DNA of 64,000 nucleotides from Nageia nagi (lineage: Eukaryota > Pinophyta): the NCBI GenBank assembly GCA_050084985.1, contig JBITNC010000001.1, forward strand, positions 152,892,001-152,956,000, read 5' to 3'. Both the position numbers and the translations under genes were made by a program. Below the pieces are notes generated by a model that did not search any database, had not been told where the DNA came from, and worked only from the letters and a program-made list of their open reading frames with translations. Below are positions 33,085 through 45,724 of the stretch, one piece after another. The stretch's first letter is position 1, and each line of letters starts with the position of its first letter.

Positions 33085-35046
33085 AATTAGAAATACATTC
33101 ATGTTCATTCAAGATAAATCATGAAACATAAATGCACATACTAGCTAAATTTGTTTGATCTATTTTAAGGAAATAGAATCGAAAACTAATCAGTTCAAGA
33201 TTCAAGATCTAAAGAATAAGAGAAGTTATTTTTGAAATGCTAGAAGTTGAAAAAAATACTCAGTAATGATGAATAAAATGTTATTTAAGGAGAAAAATAT
33301 TCTTGAAATACATATTATAATGTACTTATAATGTTTGGGGGTTAGTCAAAATCAAGGTTTCCTTGATATAGATTTTGAACCTAAGCAATATGGGGGATGG
33401 TTTATTTGTCTCCCAAAAGGATGATTATTATCTTCTAATACCAAAATGTCAGAATAATAAATATAATATCATAAGATCCTATACTTAAAAGGGTTATTTG
33501 TTAAATATATTACCATTTATTGAATGCATATCAAAAGATCAAATTTGAAGCAAATCTAGTATGTTTTGAACTTATCTAATTCTAGCTATACATGTTTGAA
33601 TTTGACTAATAGAGTCACATAAAATGGATGTTATTGAAAAGGTACACCTACCCAACCCTTGCTTGATTTATAAATAAAGCACATTCTAATTTCTAAGGTA
33701 ATATTATGATCTTTTCTCATTGCATTAGAAAAAGATGTTATAAGATACCCTTAGAAATGTGAATTATTATCATACATTAGAAAGGGTTTGATATTTGTAA
33801 ATAGCTATATTTTCAAAATATAGGTAAATATGTTTTAGTAATATTAGGGGGCATGTGTAAAATGTTCATATCTTTTTGACAAGTCTTTGATACCTTACCA
33901 TTACTTATCAAGTCTTACAATTCTAAAAGGCTATTTACCATTAGTTCATGCCAAAGTATCTAATAGCTCAAACTGATGTACTTACCTAATTATTGTCACA
34001 TATATTAACTATAATATTATTTATTAAAAGAGTTATTCTATAATTTTGCATAATAGACTTGTGCATTTCAATGATAAAGTTTTCTCCAATGGATATTTTT
34101 CTTAAAAACTTAGTTTAAAGATAGATCAAAAGAGTTTCCCATAGAAGTTATTGATTTAAATTCAAATTCAAAATCAACTAATCACATATAAAAGGAGATT
34201 TTCTAAAAAAAAGAGATGGATAATTCATTAAAGTATAGACAAAAAAAGGTTAGGAATAATTCATAATTGTTTGAACTATTTTGTTGCGATACATTTCTAA
34301 AAGATATCATAGATGAATATATGTTATTTTTCTTATAACTAACCAACACATAGGAAGTATTAGAACATCCAAAGATGAAAATCAATGTTCATATATGGAA
34401 GTAAGTATGTGGTGTGAATCTTGTAAGATAGATTAGTTGTGATCATGTAAATATGTGTTTTTTTCCTATGATGATATTCCACTTTAAAATTTCCATTTTG
34501 TTCCTTCCATTCCTTTTGATGTTCCCTTCATCAAACTATTCTTACCCTCTCCTATTTCCCATGGTTTCTATCTTTTTGTAGCTTAGCACCTTCATTGCTT
34601 CATCTATCCTCTCAACTTTCTACCTCCATTTTCTCCTATTCCCAATGTTCATTACCCCATTTATGATCTCCTCCCTCTTTCCTACCTTCCCCTTGAATTT
34701 ACATGCCAATTACTAGTTTATTTTTCAAGCATCATATGACATATTAGAAAGGCTATCTAAAAAAGGGATCAAGTGGAAATTGATCTAACAACATCAAAAA
34801 AGCATGGTAAAGTAGTGATTTATTTTAGTGTTTTATTTAAAGACTTATTATAAATATTTTTGTATTACAAAATGGTTAAGGTTTTGAGTGATTTATACAT
34901 AAATATTATTCTATTTGATTTAAAGATTTATTTAGTATATTTTCCATCCCATCCTACCCATGCTAATGTATGTTTCTTGTAAAATTTCTATTATATTATT
35001 CATTGACTATTCTAATTCTTCAGAATAGCTAATAAAGGGGGAAGAA
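33085..35046 (+). repeat. Family-A internal region, copy 1, with polypurine tract
   Basis: Non-coding sequence homologous to 39105-41024 from CATGTTCATTCAAGATAAAT onward. It includes a pyrimidine-rich block (34490-34725) and ends with a stem-loop (34999-35036) running into the polypurine tract AAAGGGGGAAGAA (35034-35046). No gag or pol motif is seen, so the element is non-autonomous. Confidence 0.75.
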
Positions 35047-36460
35047 TGTTATAGATATTTGTAACTTGTATTAAGTAAGGAGATTATTTGTATATTTCCT
35101 TATGCTCTAATATGTTTGAAATATTTCAAAGAATCCATAATGGTAGTAGCTAGATGAAGAGAACTTTTCAGAGCCAACAATGATGCATGTATAAAAAATC
35201 TTCTCAAAGTCTAATGATACTCTTCTCCAAAGTATTTCTTGGATTGCAAAAAACTTCAAAAAAAAAGAACTTTCCAAAAATCTAACATACTTGTAATGTA
35301 TCATATTCTCAAAGACGAACAATTTTTACCATTTACATATTCTCCTTAAATGTAGCCAGATTGTTACCAATCCATCTCCAAGGAAAGCAATTTGATCAAT
35401 TGATACACCTCTTGCTTTACTAGAACCCAATAGACTCAACCATGAATCATTGTACCAAAGCCCTAATGTGTTCACAAACATCCACTAAATAAAAAAAACC
35501 ATCTCCTATTATTCTAAATAATAATAACCTCATTTATATTGCCTAAGTATGATAAAATTGTATAAACATTATAATAATTTTTAACAAATCTTCTAGCATT
35601 TGTTTGATCTTTTGGAAATAAGATTTACTAGCTACTTCTAAGTGCTAAAGATAAAATATAATTGTTATTTAGTATAAATACATGAATTTACAACTATGTA
35701 TATTCAAGCTATAGTCTGGATATGTTATAGATTTTATAATTATGTTATATCATAGTTAGTTGAATATAGGTTGTAGTTTATAGATTCTCTTTAGATTCTT
35801 ATTACCATTGGTAGATATTTTTGAATCTAAAGCTATATATAAAACTTAAATTGATGTATAACATGAGGTTGGATCTTGTAGTATTTGTACTTAAGTAATA
35901 AAATATCTATTATTCCAACAAAAACTATGTATGGTGATATCTGTATATTTATTTCTTCATGTAGTCATTATATGGCTTAAATGGTAGCATTGTTTACATG
36001 TTTCCTATTCTCCATGGTATGATTAATGAAATATATTTTAATATAACCTCTCCTCTCTTGCAATTTAATGATGAATGCTACATTATAGGGATTTTTATGA
36101 GCTAAGGATCCTTCGTATATGTTCTGTAAGAATTATTAAAAGACTAGGTTAGGCTCGAAAGATATCATTTCCTTTTCTTTCCTACACTCTAAACCTTTTT
36201 ATATTTTTGATATATATATCATTTTCCTTTTATTTTTCACCTTTAATGATGGATAAGGTACCATCTTGATTAAACTAGAATAAGGAATTTAGAATCAGAT
36301 GATCTCTCCTATCTATGATGAATCTTTTAAAGGATCTACATCTCTTTCTATGATAAGCAAACCTCCTAATTCTAAACTCTACAAGCTATAATGAATGGGT
36401 AACATCATTTTGTGTATAAGAGATAAAATCCCATTTGGATTGTATTCTTTTATGTGGAAA
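35047..36460 (+). repeat. Family-A LTR copy 2
   Basis: Starts TGTTATAGATATTTG directly after a polypurine tract, which fixes the plus orientation. It serves as 3' LTR of the unit to its left. Homology with copy 1 runs to about 36460. Homology with the copy at 37656-39100 continues further, to about 36850. Confidence 0.8.
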
Positions 36461-37017
36461 GGATATGATCTAATTGGTTAAAGACCCAATATAGGATTGG
36501 CATGTATAAAATAAAATCATTGGAAGCCCAAGATACTATTTACCTCTATGTCTATGGGAAGCATATAAAGAAGAGTATGAGGTACTGATCTTCATGTTTT
36601 TGAATTTTCAAAACAAAAGCCACCTATGAGTAGAGAAATTATGCAAAGAACATTTATCCTTAATATTCCTAAAATCTTAACTGTTCAAGTGGATAATGAT
36701 TTTATCTACAAATTATGGTTCCTAAGATTGCTAGAAAATGGCTTTCCACACATCATATTGGATAAATAAAATTAGAGGTTGGAAAAACTAAAAATAGATT
36801 CATCAAAGGATGGCTGGTTCATTATGAGGATGAATCTAGGATGCCCACAACTCTCTCACAAGATAAAGAATTGGATTGCATTTTTTAGATCAACATTAAC
36901 TATCTCAAGATCATAGTGTAGGAAACAAATAAAGGAGATAGGGATAAAGAAAGAAATGAGAAAAAGATCCTTAACCAGTTTGAACTTGCATAAGTAGGAA
37001 TAAGCTAGAAGGAATTT
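36461..37017 (+). repeat. Family-A sequence downstream of LTR copy 2
   Basis: Homologous to 38691-39090 as far as GGATGAATCTAGG (about 36832), then about 150 bp with no partner in the window. Whether it belongs to the LTR or to the start of an internal region is not settled. No gene. Confidence 0.5.
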
Positions 37018-37653
37018 AATCTTATAAGTTATAAGATACCAATAAAATGGACTCTAATCATATAATACAGATACAATATAATGGAAGAAACTTGCAAAAC
37101 AATATTCTTCTCACTCCTGAATTCATACTTTTCCAAGAGAATATAATCCATCATATAGCAACTAAAATAAAAGAAAGCTTAAAAATATCTTTCTAAATAT
37201 AGAAATGAGTTAGATTGTGTCCAAACTTGGTGTACACATCCCTCTTATAATAATAAAACTTAATTTAAAATATTAGGATTCAACTTAATGTATAATAAAA
37301 GATATTAAAATTTCTAAATTCACAAAAATTCAAAAAAAACATGGGAACATAAATTAAAAGTTAATTTTAGGACACTAGATGGAGGAATTAGGTCTATAAA
37401 ATATCTTTTTTTGGAATAAATGAATCTAGGATTGGCCTGATGCAAAATATGCACATGGAACCACCTTTTAAATTTCAAGGAAAATGGATAAAATGGTCAA
37501 AAATTATGGATCCAACAAGGTGCATCATTCTCCTTTGGTGAAAAATAACTTGTCTTCTATGAGTTCAACTTAATTGAAATCTTGAAGCTTTTAGATATAA
37601 ATTTTTCAATAGATTTGACTCTAAAACCTAAGTGTTATTTAATTATGGTAATC
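37018..37653 (-). repeat. Solo-like LTR of the Gypsy-B family
   Basis: About 636 bp aligning end to end with the Gypsy-B LTR at 45744-46385, including AATGGACTCTAATCATATAA, GGAACCACCTTTTAAATTT and AAGGTGCATCATTCTCCT. No gag-pol is attached. It interrupts the family-A chain, but the A sequences on its two sides are not contiguous, so a simple solo-LTR insertion does not explain the site. Confidence 0.85.
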
Positions 37654-37655
37654 TT

Positions 37656-39100
37656 AATACACCTCTTTCTTTCCTAAAACTTGACAAACTCAACCATGAC
37701 TCATTCTTCTTAAACCTGACCATGTTTGCAAACATCTACTAAAGATAATGACCATCTCTTATTGGTTCAAATAATTACAGTCTAAATTATATTGCTTAAG
37801 TTCAACAAGATTGTATAAACATTGTAATAATCTTAAGCAAAGCCTCTCATATTTCTCTGATCTTGTGAAAATAAAATATCTTGGCTACCTTTTGGTGCTA
37901 AAGACAAATACAATTATAATTTAGAGTAAATATAGAAAGTTATAGCTATGTAGAATCAAGATATAACCTATATATGTTATATATTTTATAATTTTTTTAG
38001 ATCATAGTTAGTTAAGTACAAGTTGTAGTTTATATGTTCTCTTTAGATTCTTATTACTATTGGTGGATATTTTTGAATATGAAGGTATACCTACAACTCA
38101 AATTGATGTAAAATAGGGTGTTGGATATTGTAGCATTTTTTTCCTAAGTATTGAAATTTCTATTATTCTAGCCCAAACTAAGTATGTTGATATATGTACA
38201 TTTATTTCATCATGTAGTCTTTGGATGGCTTAAATGGTTGCATTGTTTATATGTTTCATGTTCTCCATAGTATGATAAATAAAATGTCTATGATTATATC
38301 CTCTACTCTCTTGCAACCAAATGATGGATGCTACATTATAGGGATTACTATTAGCTAGGGATACTTAGTTTAGGTTTTGATAGAATTGTTGAAAGCTAGG
38401 GTTGGCCACAAGTGATATCATTTCCCATTCTTTCTTGCACTTTGAACTTTTTTTATCTCCTTCTATCTTTTTTCCTTTGTTTTCCACCTTTCATGATGGA
38501 TAAGAAATCATCTTGATAAAATCAAAATAAGGAATTCAGAATCAAACTAACTCTTCTATCTATAATGAGTATTTTAAAGGGCTTACATCACTATATATGG
38601 GAAGTAAACCTTATGATTTTAAATTTTAAGAGCTACAACAAAAGGGTAACATCATCTTGTTTATGAGAGATACAATCCCATATAGATTCTTTTTTTTTTA
38701 TAGAAAGGATACAAACTGATTGGTTCACATACATAAGACAAGGTTGACTTATATAGAAATGGACCACCAAAACAAGATCCTATTCACCTCTTTGTTTGTG
38801 GGATGCATCTAAAGAAGATTATCAGATACTAATCTTTGGGATTTAGAATTATCAAAATAAGATCCACCTATGAGAAAAGAAATTTTATAGATAAAATCAT
38901 TCCCTAATATTTTTAGAATACTAATTATTCAAACAAATCATTATTTTGTCTATGAATATGGTTCCTAAGATTGTTTGAAAATGGCTTGCCAAGAACCATC
39001 CTAAATAAATAAAATTGGAGGTTGAATAAATTGAAAATCAATTCATCCAATGATGATTTATTTATTATGAGGATGAATCCAAAACCCCTCTAACACTACT
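37656..39100 (+). repeat. Family-A LTR copy 3, 5'-truncated, and following sequence
   Basis: Homology to LTR copy 2 begins at the position equivalent to 35403 (TACACCTCT) and continues to GGATGAATCC near 39075, so about 355 bp of the LTR start are missing. No coding frame. Confidence 0.75.
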
Positions 39101-39104
39101 ATGA

Positions 39105-41024
39105 GAAATAGGTTCATGTTCATTCAAGATAAATTTGGCAACATTAATGCACATACTAGCTAAATCTGTTTGATCTATTTTAAGGAAATAGAATTGTGAC
39201 CTAATAAGTTCAAGATTCAAGATATGAAGAAGAAGATAAGTTATTTTTGGAATTCTAGAAGTTGAACAAAATACTCAATAATGATAAATCAAATTGTATT
39301 TATAGAGAAAAATATTCTTGAAAGAAAGATTATCATGGACCTATAATGTTTGGGGTTTAGTCAAAATTAAGGTTTCCTTGATAAAGATTTTGGACCTAAG
39401 CAATATTAGGGAATGGTTTATTTCTCTCCTAAAAGAATTATTTTTATATTTTGATACTAAAGTGTTAGAATAATAAAGATAATATCATAAGGTTCCTATG
39501 ATGAAAATGGTTATCTATTGAGTATATTGCCAGTTGTGGAATGCATATCAAAAATTCAAATTTGAAAAAGATCTAGTGTGTTTTGAACTTATTTTGTTCT
39601 AGGTAAACATGTTTGAATCTAATCAATAGAGTCACATAAAATGGATGTTCCTATAAAGATACACCTACCCAAGCCTTGTCTAATTCCTAAAGAAAGTACA
39701 TTTTAGTTTCTAAGGTAATATTCTAATCTTTCTAATGATTTTCATACATTAGAAAGGAATTTATATTTATGAAAAACTATATTTTCAAAATATAAGTAGA
39801 TATGTTCTGGTAATACTAGGGGGCACATGTAAAATGATCATATCTTGTTGATATGTATTTGATACATTAACATTACATGTCAAGTCTTACAATTCTAAGA
39901 GGCTATTAACCATCAATTCATGCCAAAGTATCTGATAACTCATACTCATGTACTTACCTAATTACTATCATGTATACTAACTATAATATTCTTTATTAGA
40001 AGAGTTATTCTAGAACTTTACATAATAGATAATGTATTTCAATGGTAATGTTTTTTCTAGTACATATTTTTTTTAAAACATAGTTTAAATATAAATAAAA
40101 AGAGTTTCTCATAGAGGTCATTGATTTGAATTTAGATTCAAAATTAACTAATCACATATAAAAAGAGATTTACTGAAGAGGATAAGAAGGATGAGTAATA
40201 AAAGTATAGAAATAGGTTTGAATTTATCAAGAATAATTCATAATTATTGGAACTATTTTGTTGAGATCTATTTCTTAAAGAGATACTAGATGAATATATA
40301 TGTTCTTTCCTATTAGTAGCCAATGCATAGAAAGTATTAGAACATCCAAGGATGAAAATTAAATTATGTATATGGAAGTAATGATGTGGTCTGAATCTTG
40401 TAAGATAGATTAGTAGTGATCATGTAAATATATGTTGTTTCACCCATCATGATCTTCCACTATAAACTTTTCATTTTATTCCTTCCAATCCTCTTGATGT
40501 TCCCTTCATTACACTATTCTCACCCTTACCTATTTCCCATGGTATTTTTAGTTATGTATCTTTCCACCTTAATCGCTTCATCCATCCTATCAAATTTGTA
40601 CCTCCATTTTCTTCTATTTCTTGTGTTCATTCCCCCATGTATGATCTCCTCCCTCTTTCCTACTTTCCCCTTGAATTTACATTTCCATTAATAGTATTAT
40701 TTTCAAGAATCACATGACATCTTAAAAAGGCTATATGAAAAAAGGATACAAGTGGAGATGGATTCAACAACATAAAAAAAGCATGGTAGAGCAGTGATTT
40801 ATTTCAATTTTTTATTTAAAGACTTATTAGAAATATTTTTGTATTGTAAAATGGTTAATGTTCTGATTGATTGATATGTGAATATTATTCTATTTGATTT
40901 AAAGATTTATTTAGAATATATTCCATCCCATACAACCCTTGCTAATGCATGTTTCCTACAAAATTTCTATTATATGATTCACTAACTATTGTGATTCTTC
41001 AAAATAGTTAGTGAAGAGGAGGAA
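39105..41024 (+). repeat. Family-A internal region, copy 2, with polypurine tract
   Basis: Homologous to 33085-35046, including the pyrimidine-rich block (40440-40690; the 80-codon frame there is a by-product of its base composition), a perfect 12-bp stem-loop (40978-41015) and the tract GAAGAGGAGGAA (41013-41024). No protein motif. Confidence 0.75.
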
Positions 41025-41519
41025 TGTTATAGAAATTGTAACTTACATTAAGCAGGGATATTATTTCTTCATTACCTTATTCTTTAACAAGTTTGAAATA
41101 TTTCATAGGCATTCATAATGGTGGTAGCTAGATGAAAGAGAACTTTTTGGAGCAAATGATGTTACATGTATAAAACATCTTCTTGGAGCCTAACAATATT
41201 CTTCTCTAAAGTATTTCTAGGAGTGTGGTAAACTTCAAAGCAAAACTTTCCCAAAATTTGAAAAACTTGTGAGTGTATAATGTCCTTAGGATTCAATAAT
41301 TTTTACTTTTTACACATTCTCCCAAAATGTAGATAGAGTTTTACCAAGGCATCTCCAAGTAAAATGGTCTAATCAAATGATACACCTCTCTTTTACAAAA
41401 CCTATCAAACTCAACCATGAATCTTTCTATTAGAGCCCAACTGTATTTGTAAACATCCACTAAAGAAAAATATCATCTCCTATTAGTCTAAATAATGGTA
41501 ATCTCATTTATATTGCCTA
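41025..41519 (+). repeat. Family-A LTR copy 4, truncated
   Basis: Starts TGTTATAGAAATTG after the polypurine tract. It matches the first 480 bp of LTR copy 2 and stops at TATATTGCCTAA, after which integrase sequence of Gypsy-B1 begins without a gap: a rearrangement junction. Confidence 0.8.
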
Positions 41520-41529
41520 ATTTTCTTAA

Positions 41530-43200
41530 GTTTTAGTTTGTTATACATCCCTTTAGGAAATATTTATTATCTAATATGAACCATGATCATATCACCCTCT
41601 TCAAACACTTTCACTCTTATGTGTTTATTAGCACATTATTTGTAGTGAGCATTACTACTATGTAATTTTTCTTTCATTCAGTCTTACACTTTTTGAATAT
41701 ACTCAACAAATGCTTATGCATCATCACTAACTTGTTCCCCCATTAGTAACTAAACTAAATCTAATACACCTCAAGAATTTTGACCATAAATAATTTCAAA
41801 AAGATATTTACCTATTGACCTATTCACTAAGCTATTATATGCAAATTTAGCTTATGATAAGGCTAAATATCATTGTTTTAGCTTTTCTCCTGACTATATA
41901 ATGTAAGAGCTTTCCCAATATTCTATTCACTACCTTTATTTTCCCATCAATCTATGGGTGGTAAGCACTACTAAACTACATCCTAGTGTCTAACTTATTC
42001 CACAACATCCTCTAAAAGTGACTAAAGAACTTAATATCCCAATTAGAAGCAATAGTCTTTGGAACACCATGCAACCATAAAACTTCATCAAAAAATAATA
42101 CTGCAATCTTAGTGGCATCATTAGTTTTATAGTAAGCAATAAAATGCATTATTTTAGAATCTACCACAACAAAAACTAAATCCTTACCCCATTATGTCTT
42201 GGGAAACCCCAAAGTGAAATCCATAATCAAATCAATCCATGGTCTAGTGGCATATATAGTTGTGTATTTTATGCATGACCCTTAGCCATTTGGCATTCTT
42301 TGCATCTAGAGATAAACTTGATTATATATCTCTTCATATTTGGTCAATAATACTTCTCCTCTATAAGATTTGTAGTTTTGGCTACTTGAAAATGACCAAA
42401 TAAATCTTCATTATGTAATACCCTCAAGATGTTCTCTCATAGAGGCATTGGGAATGCATAATTGATTACCCTTAAATAAGTAACCATTTTGAATAAAATG
42501 TTCTTCAAAACTTATATAGGACTCACCCTCTACTATAATTTTATACTATTGCACAATATTCCTAAAATCTACATCAAATTCATATAGATTTTTAATCCCC
42601 TCAAATCCTACCACTTCATTCTCCATAGTGGTCAATGATAAGACTCTCATACTCAATGCATCAACAACCTTATTTTGTTTTTAGACATGTTTCAAGATAA
42701 ATGTATACTATTGTAAAAATGAAACACACTTGGCATACTTACTATTTAACTTTTTCTAAGATTTGACATACCTCAATCCTTCATGATTAGTAATCAACAC
42801 AAACTCCTTTGAGATTAAGTAGTGCCTTAAATGTTGCAATGCTTACACAATTACATAAAACTCCATATCATATGTAAAATAATTCTTTATTATGTCATTC
42901 AACTTCTCACTAAAAAATGCTATAGGTCAGCTCTCTTGACTTAATACACCACCAATTCCAACAAATGAGGCATCATAATCAACCTCAAATACCTTACTAA
43001 AATCTTGGAACACTAGAATAAGGGATTTTGACTTCATCTTCTTCAATATTTCAAAAATCTCAATTACTTCCATAGTCAATACAAAAACTTCCCCTTTGTG
43101 CACTTAGTTATAGGGGCAACTATATTGCTAAACTTCTTGATCAACTTTTTTGTAAATGGTAGCTAGGCTATGAAAACTTGTTACTTCTATTATACTTAGC
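41530..43200 (-). pseudogene. Gypsy-B1 RNase H and integrase remnant
   Basis: RNase H-like sequence covers roughly 42650-43200. The integrase core follows: [20 protein letters not shown] (about 42110-42170), then [20 protein letters not shown] and W-x-x-K-F-F-S-H-F, then FSSAYHP followed by a stop and IDGKIKVVNRILGKLL (about 41890-41960). These match the D,D-35-E core; the first Asp is in VVVD, and the second reads Asn in ASNWD. Integrase joins element DNA to the chromosome. It is interrupted by stops and ends at the junction with family A. Confidence 0.8.
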
Positions 43201-43249
43201 GGAAGAGACCATTCCAAAATTACCTTCACTTTCTCATTATCCATCCTCA

Positions 43250-43870
43250 TGCCATATCTTGAAATTAAAAATCCTAAAAGCATTAAACCATTCTAAATAA
43301 ATCTATATTTTTGTAGGTTAACATATAATTTCTCCTTTCTAAGCATGTCTAATACCAATTTTAGGTGTAACAGATGCTCTCCTTCACTTTTACTATAAAT
43401 CAAAATATCATCAAAATACATAACCACAAAATTACCATTATATTCCCATAGTACTTTGTTCATAAATTGCATAAATGAATTATGTGTATTAGATAACCCA
43501 AATGGCATCATCATCCACTCATACAACCCATGTTTTATCTTAAAAACTATATTCCATTCATCACCTTCTCAAATTTTTATTTGGTACTAGCCATTTTACA
43601 GATCAATTTTACTCAAGTATTTACCTCCAACCAATCCATCATGTCCTCCACTCTTACCATAGAAAATTGCTACTTTATTGTGATCTTATTTATTGCTCTA
43701 CTATCCACACACATTTGTAATGAACCATATTTCTTTGGGGTCAACAATGTTGTAGTCATGCATCGACTCATGCTCTGCCTAACTAAGATCTTGTTTATGA
43801 ACTATGTCGCTTACCTACTTAACTCTGCATTCTATGTTGGGTTCAACCAATAAGCTACTTGATTTGGGAG
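43250..43870 (-). pseudogene. Gypsy-B1 reverse transcriptase
   Basis: The frame at 43526-43293 reads [20 protein letters not shown], then [14 protein letters not shown], with an intact Y/F-x-D-D active site, then [20 protein letters not shown]. The sequence 5' of it (to about 43870) is more decayed and contains stops. RT copies element RNA into DNA. This is the best-preserved catalytic motif in B1, but the domain as a whole is split. Confidence 0.85.
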
Positions 43871-43876
43871 CATTGA

Positions 43877-44575
43877 TCAGGGAATCAAATACATGTTATG
43901 ATGGATATCCCTCTTTGGTGGCATCCCATATGGTAACTCCTCTACTATGGTATTTTTATATTCTCTTAGCAACTTATTTGTTGCTATAGACATAACCACT
44001 TCCTTTATTTCCATCTTCCTAGCTGTTAAGGTATAATAAAGGCTATCTTCCTTAATCACTACAAGAATATCCTTCATAGCTAACAAGCTCTCACTCAATC
44101 CATTCTCCTTCAAAAGTACAAGAACTACCTTTACATGATCCTTACAAAATGTGTGAATATTCTTTTTACCATTATGGTTAGCATCCTTATCATATTGCCA
44201 AGGTCTCCTTAATAGAATATGAGATTCATCCACTAGGATCACATCATACCACACTTCATCCTTGTAAGTTCTCCCAATTGAGAAGTTGACTAAACATGTC
44301 TTATCAATGGTCATTGCATTTATTTTCTTAATCCATGAAGCATAATAGTGGTTTGTATGCTTCTCACATTGTAAATTTAATTTATCAACCATCATATTAG
44401 AGACCAAATTTTCAAAACTACCACCATTAATGATCATGTTACATAACTTTCCTCCTGATGTGCATCTTATGCAAAAACTATTATTAAGCAAATAAGAATC
44501 TCCACCATATTTTTCTTGCATGTTTATATTATGTGGAATACTAAGGGTTCTCCTTATCATGAGAGTTTCACCCAT
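43877..44575 (-). CDS. Gypsy-B1 protease-region open frame, 232 codons
   Basis: The longest intact frame in B1. After an N-terminal linker it contains CNMIINGGSFENLVSN (about 44370-44430), the retropepsin active site of this family, in which D-G-G/D-S-G is expected; here the catalytic Asp is Asn. Further on, ILLRRPWQYDKDANHNGKKN (about 44160-44220) is the conserved I-L-L-G-R-P-W-Q-x-D block with Gly changed to Arg. The C-terminal part ends VEELPYGMPPKRDIHH (about 43890-43930), the linker just before RT (E-D-P-x-G-L-P-P-x-R-D-I-D-H). The frame is open, but the Asp loss means it cannot cleave. Its ATG is internal to the original polyprotein, not a true start. Confidence 0.85.
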   Translation of the reverse strand: MGETLMIRRTLSIPHNINMQEKYGGDSYLLNNSFCIRCTSGGKLCNMIINGGSFENLVSNMMVDKLNLQCEKHTNHYYASWIKKINAMTIDKTCLVNFSIGRTYKDEVWYDVILVDESHILLRRPWQYDKDANHNGKKNIHTFCKDHVKVVLVLLKENGLSESLLAMKDILVVIKEDSLYYTLTARKMEIKEVVMSIATNKLLREYKNTIVEELPYGMPPKRDIHHNMYLIP

Positions 44576-44599
44576 GTCTATGGTAACTTCTTTCTTAGT

Positions 44600-45720
44600 C
44601 TCTTCCTCTTCTTCAACTAGAGTAACCCTAGCTTGTACTAAGGATATTTATATGCTTTACAACCTTCCTCTCTACATGTATACTAGATGAATGATTTCCA
44701 TGATCCATTCCTTATCTTACCTCCACCATTACATCTTCCTCTTGGGTATCATTTTCCTCTTTGGGAGGTATCTTGAACCTATCCCACCTAATCCTCTTTT
44801 CTAGCAAATGTTGAAGTTTCTCCTTTGGAAAAACTAGAACCACTATGCCCTTAATTTGAAGAGGGTGTTCATCCTTTCTTTCCCCCTCTACTAAATCTAT
44901 TTAGCTTCTTCTCAGCTTTTAGGGCCATTTGGTATGTATCCTCTACATAAAGAGTATGATGCATACTTATCTCATCTTGAATTAAAAAAAATTAGGTTAT
45001 CCACATACCTTGTAGCTCTTTATTCATATGTCTCATTATGCTCAACCCAAATGGATAACTTGTAGAACTCATTGGTGTAATCTTTGATGCTTTATTTCTT
45101 CTATCAAATATTTTAGAATCTAAGAAATAAGGTTTGGGAATAATCTATAGGAATAAATTTTTCTTGCAACTTCTTTATCTTGTCCCAAGCTCTGATCTTC
45201 TCTTTCTCCTTTATCTATCATGAAACTTGTATATGATCCCACCAAATCAATGCATTCCCCTTTAAATTTGTACATGCAAGCTTTATCTTCTTATCCTCAG
45301 CAAGACTACTCCATTCAAAATAATTATTTATGCTATATACCCAATTGATCAACTCATCTAGTTTCAACCCACCAACATACCAAGGAACCTCGATCTTGAT
45401 CCCATCTTGATTTATTTTTAGCACTTCCAAGGCTTAGATTAGCCTATTTTGAGAGCATTATTTTGCTACTATAGGATGTCTTAGTTCTTTCTCCATCTCA
45501 ATTTTAGGTCCATCTTCCCCAAACATGCTCTCACTATTAGATCCCAAATTTGGGTTTGCATTGGGTCTTCTCTCCCCCTTGTGATTAATAACACTTATTA
45601 ACCATGCTATTTTTGCATGTAGATCCTCTATTTTCCTATTCATATAGGCATAAGACCTACCATACCTTTTCCTATACCTCAAGCTTGTATTCTAGGTGGT
45701 ATCTTCCCTCCATTAGCAAG
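44600..45720 (-). pseudogene. Gypsy-B1 gag remnant
   Basis: Two frames remain: 45682-45458 (RKRYGRSYAYMNRKIEDLHAKIAW..., N-terminal helical part) and 45430-45218 (IEVPWYVGGLKLDELINWVY ... FEWSSLAEDKKIKLACTNLKGNAL then WWDHI), the Ty3 capsid ('retrotrans_gag') core ending in the A-x-x-W-W motif. The zinc-knuckle area near 44640-44690 is decayed (REEGCKAYK). Gag would form the particle shell. A stop separates the two frames. Confidence 0.85.
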
Positions 45721-45724
45721 ATTG

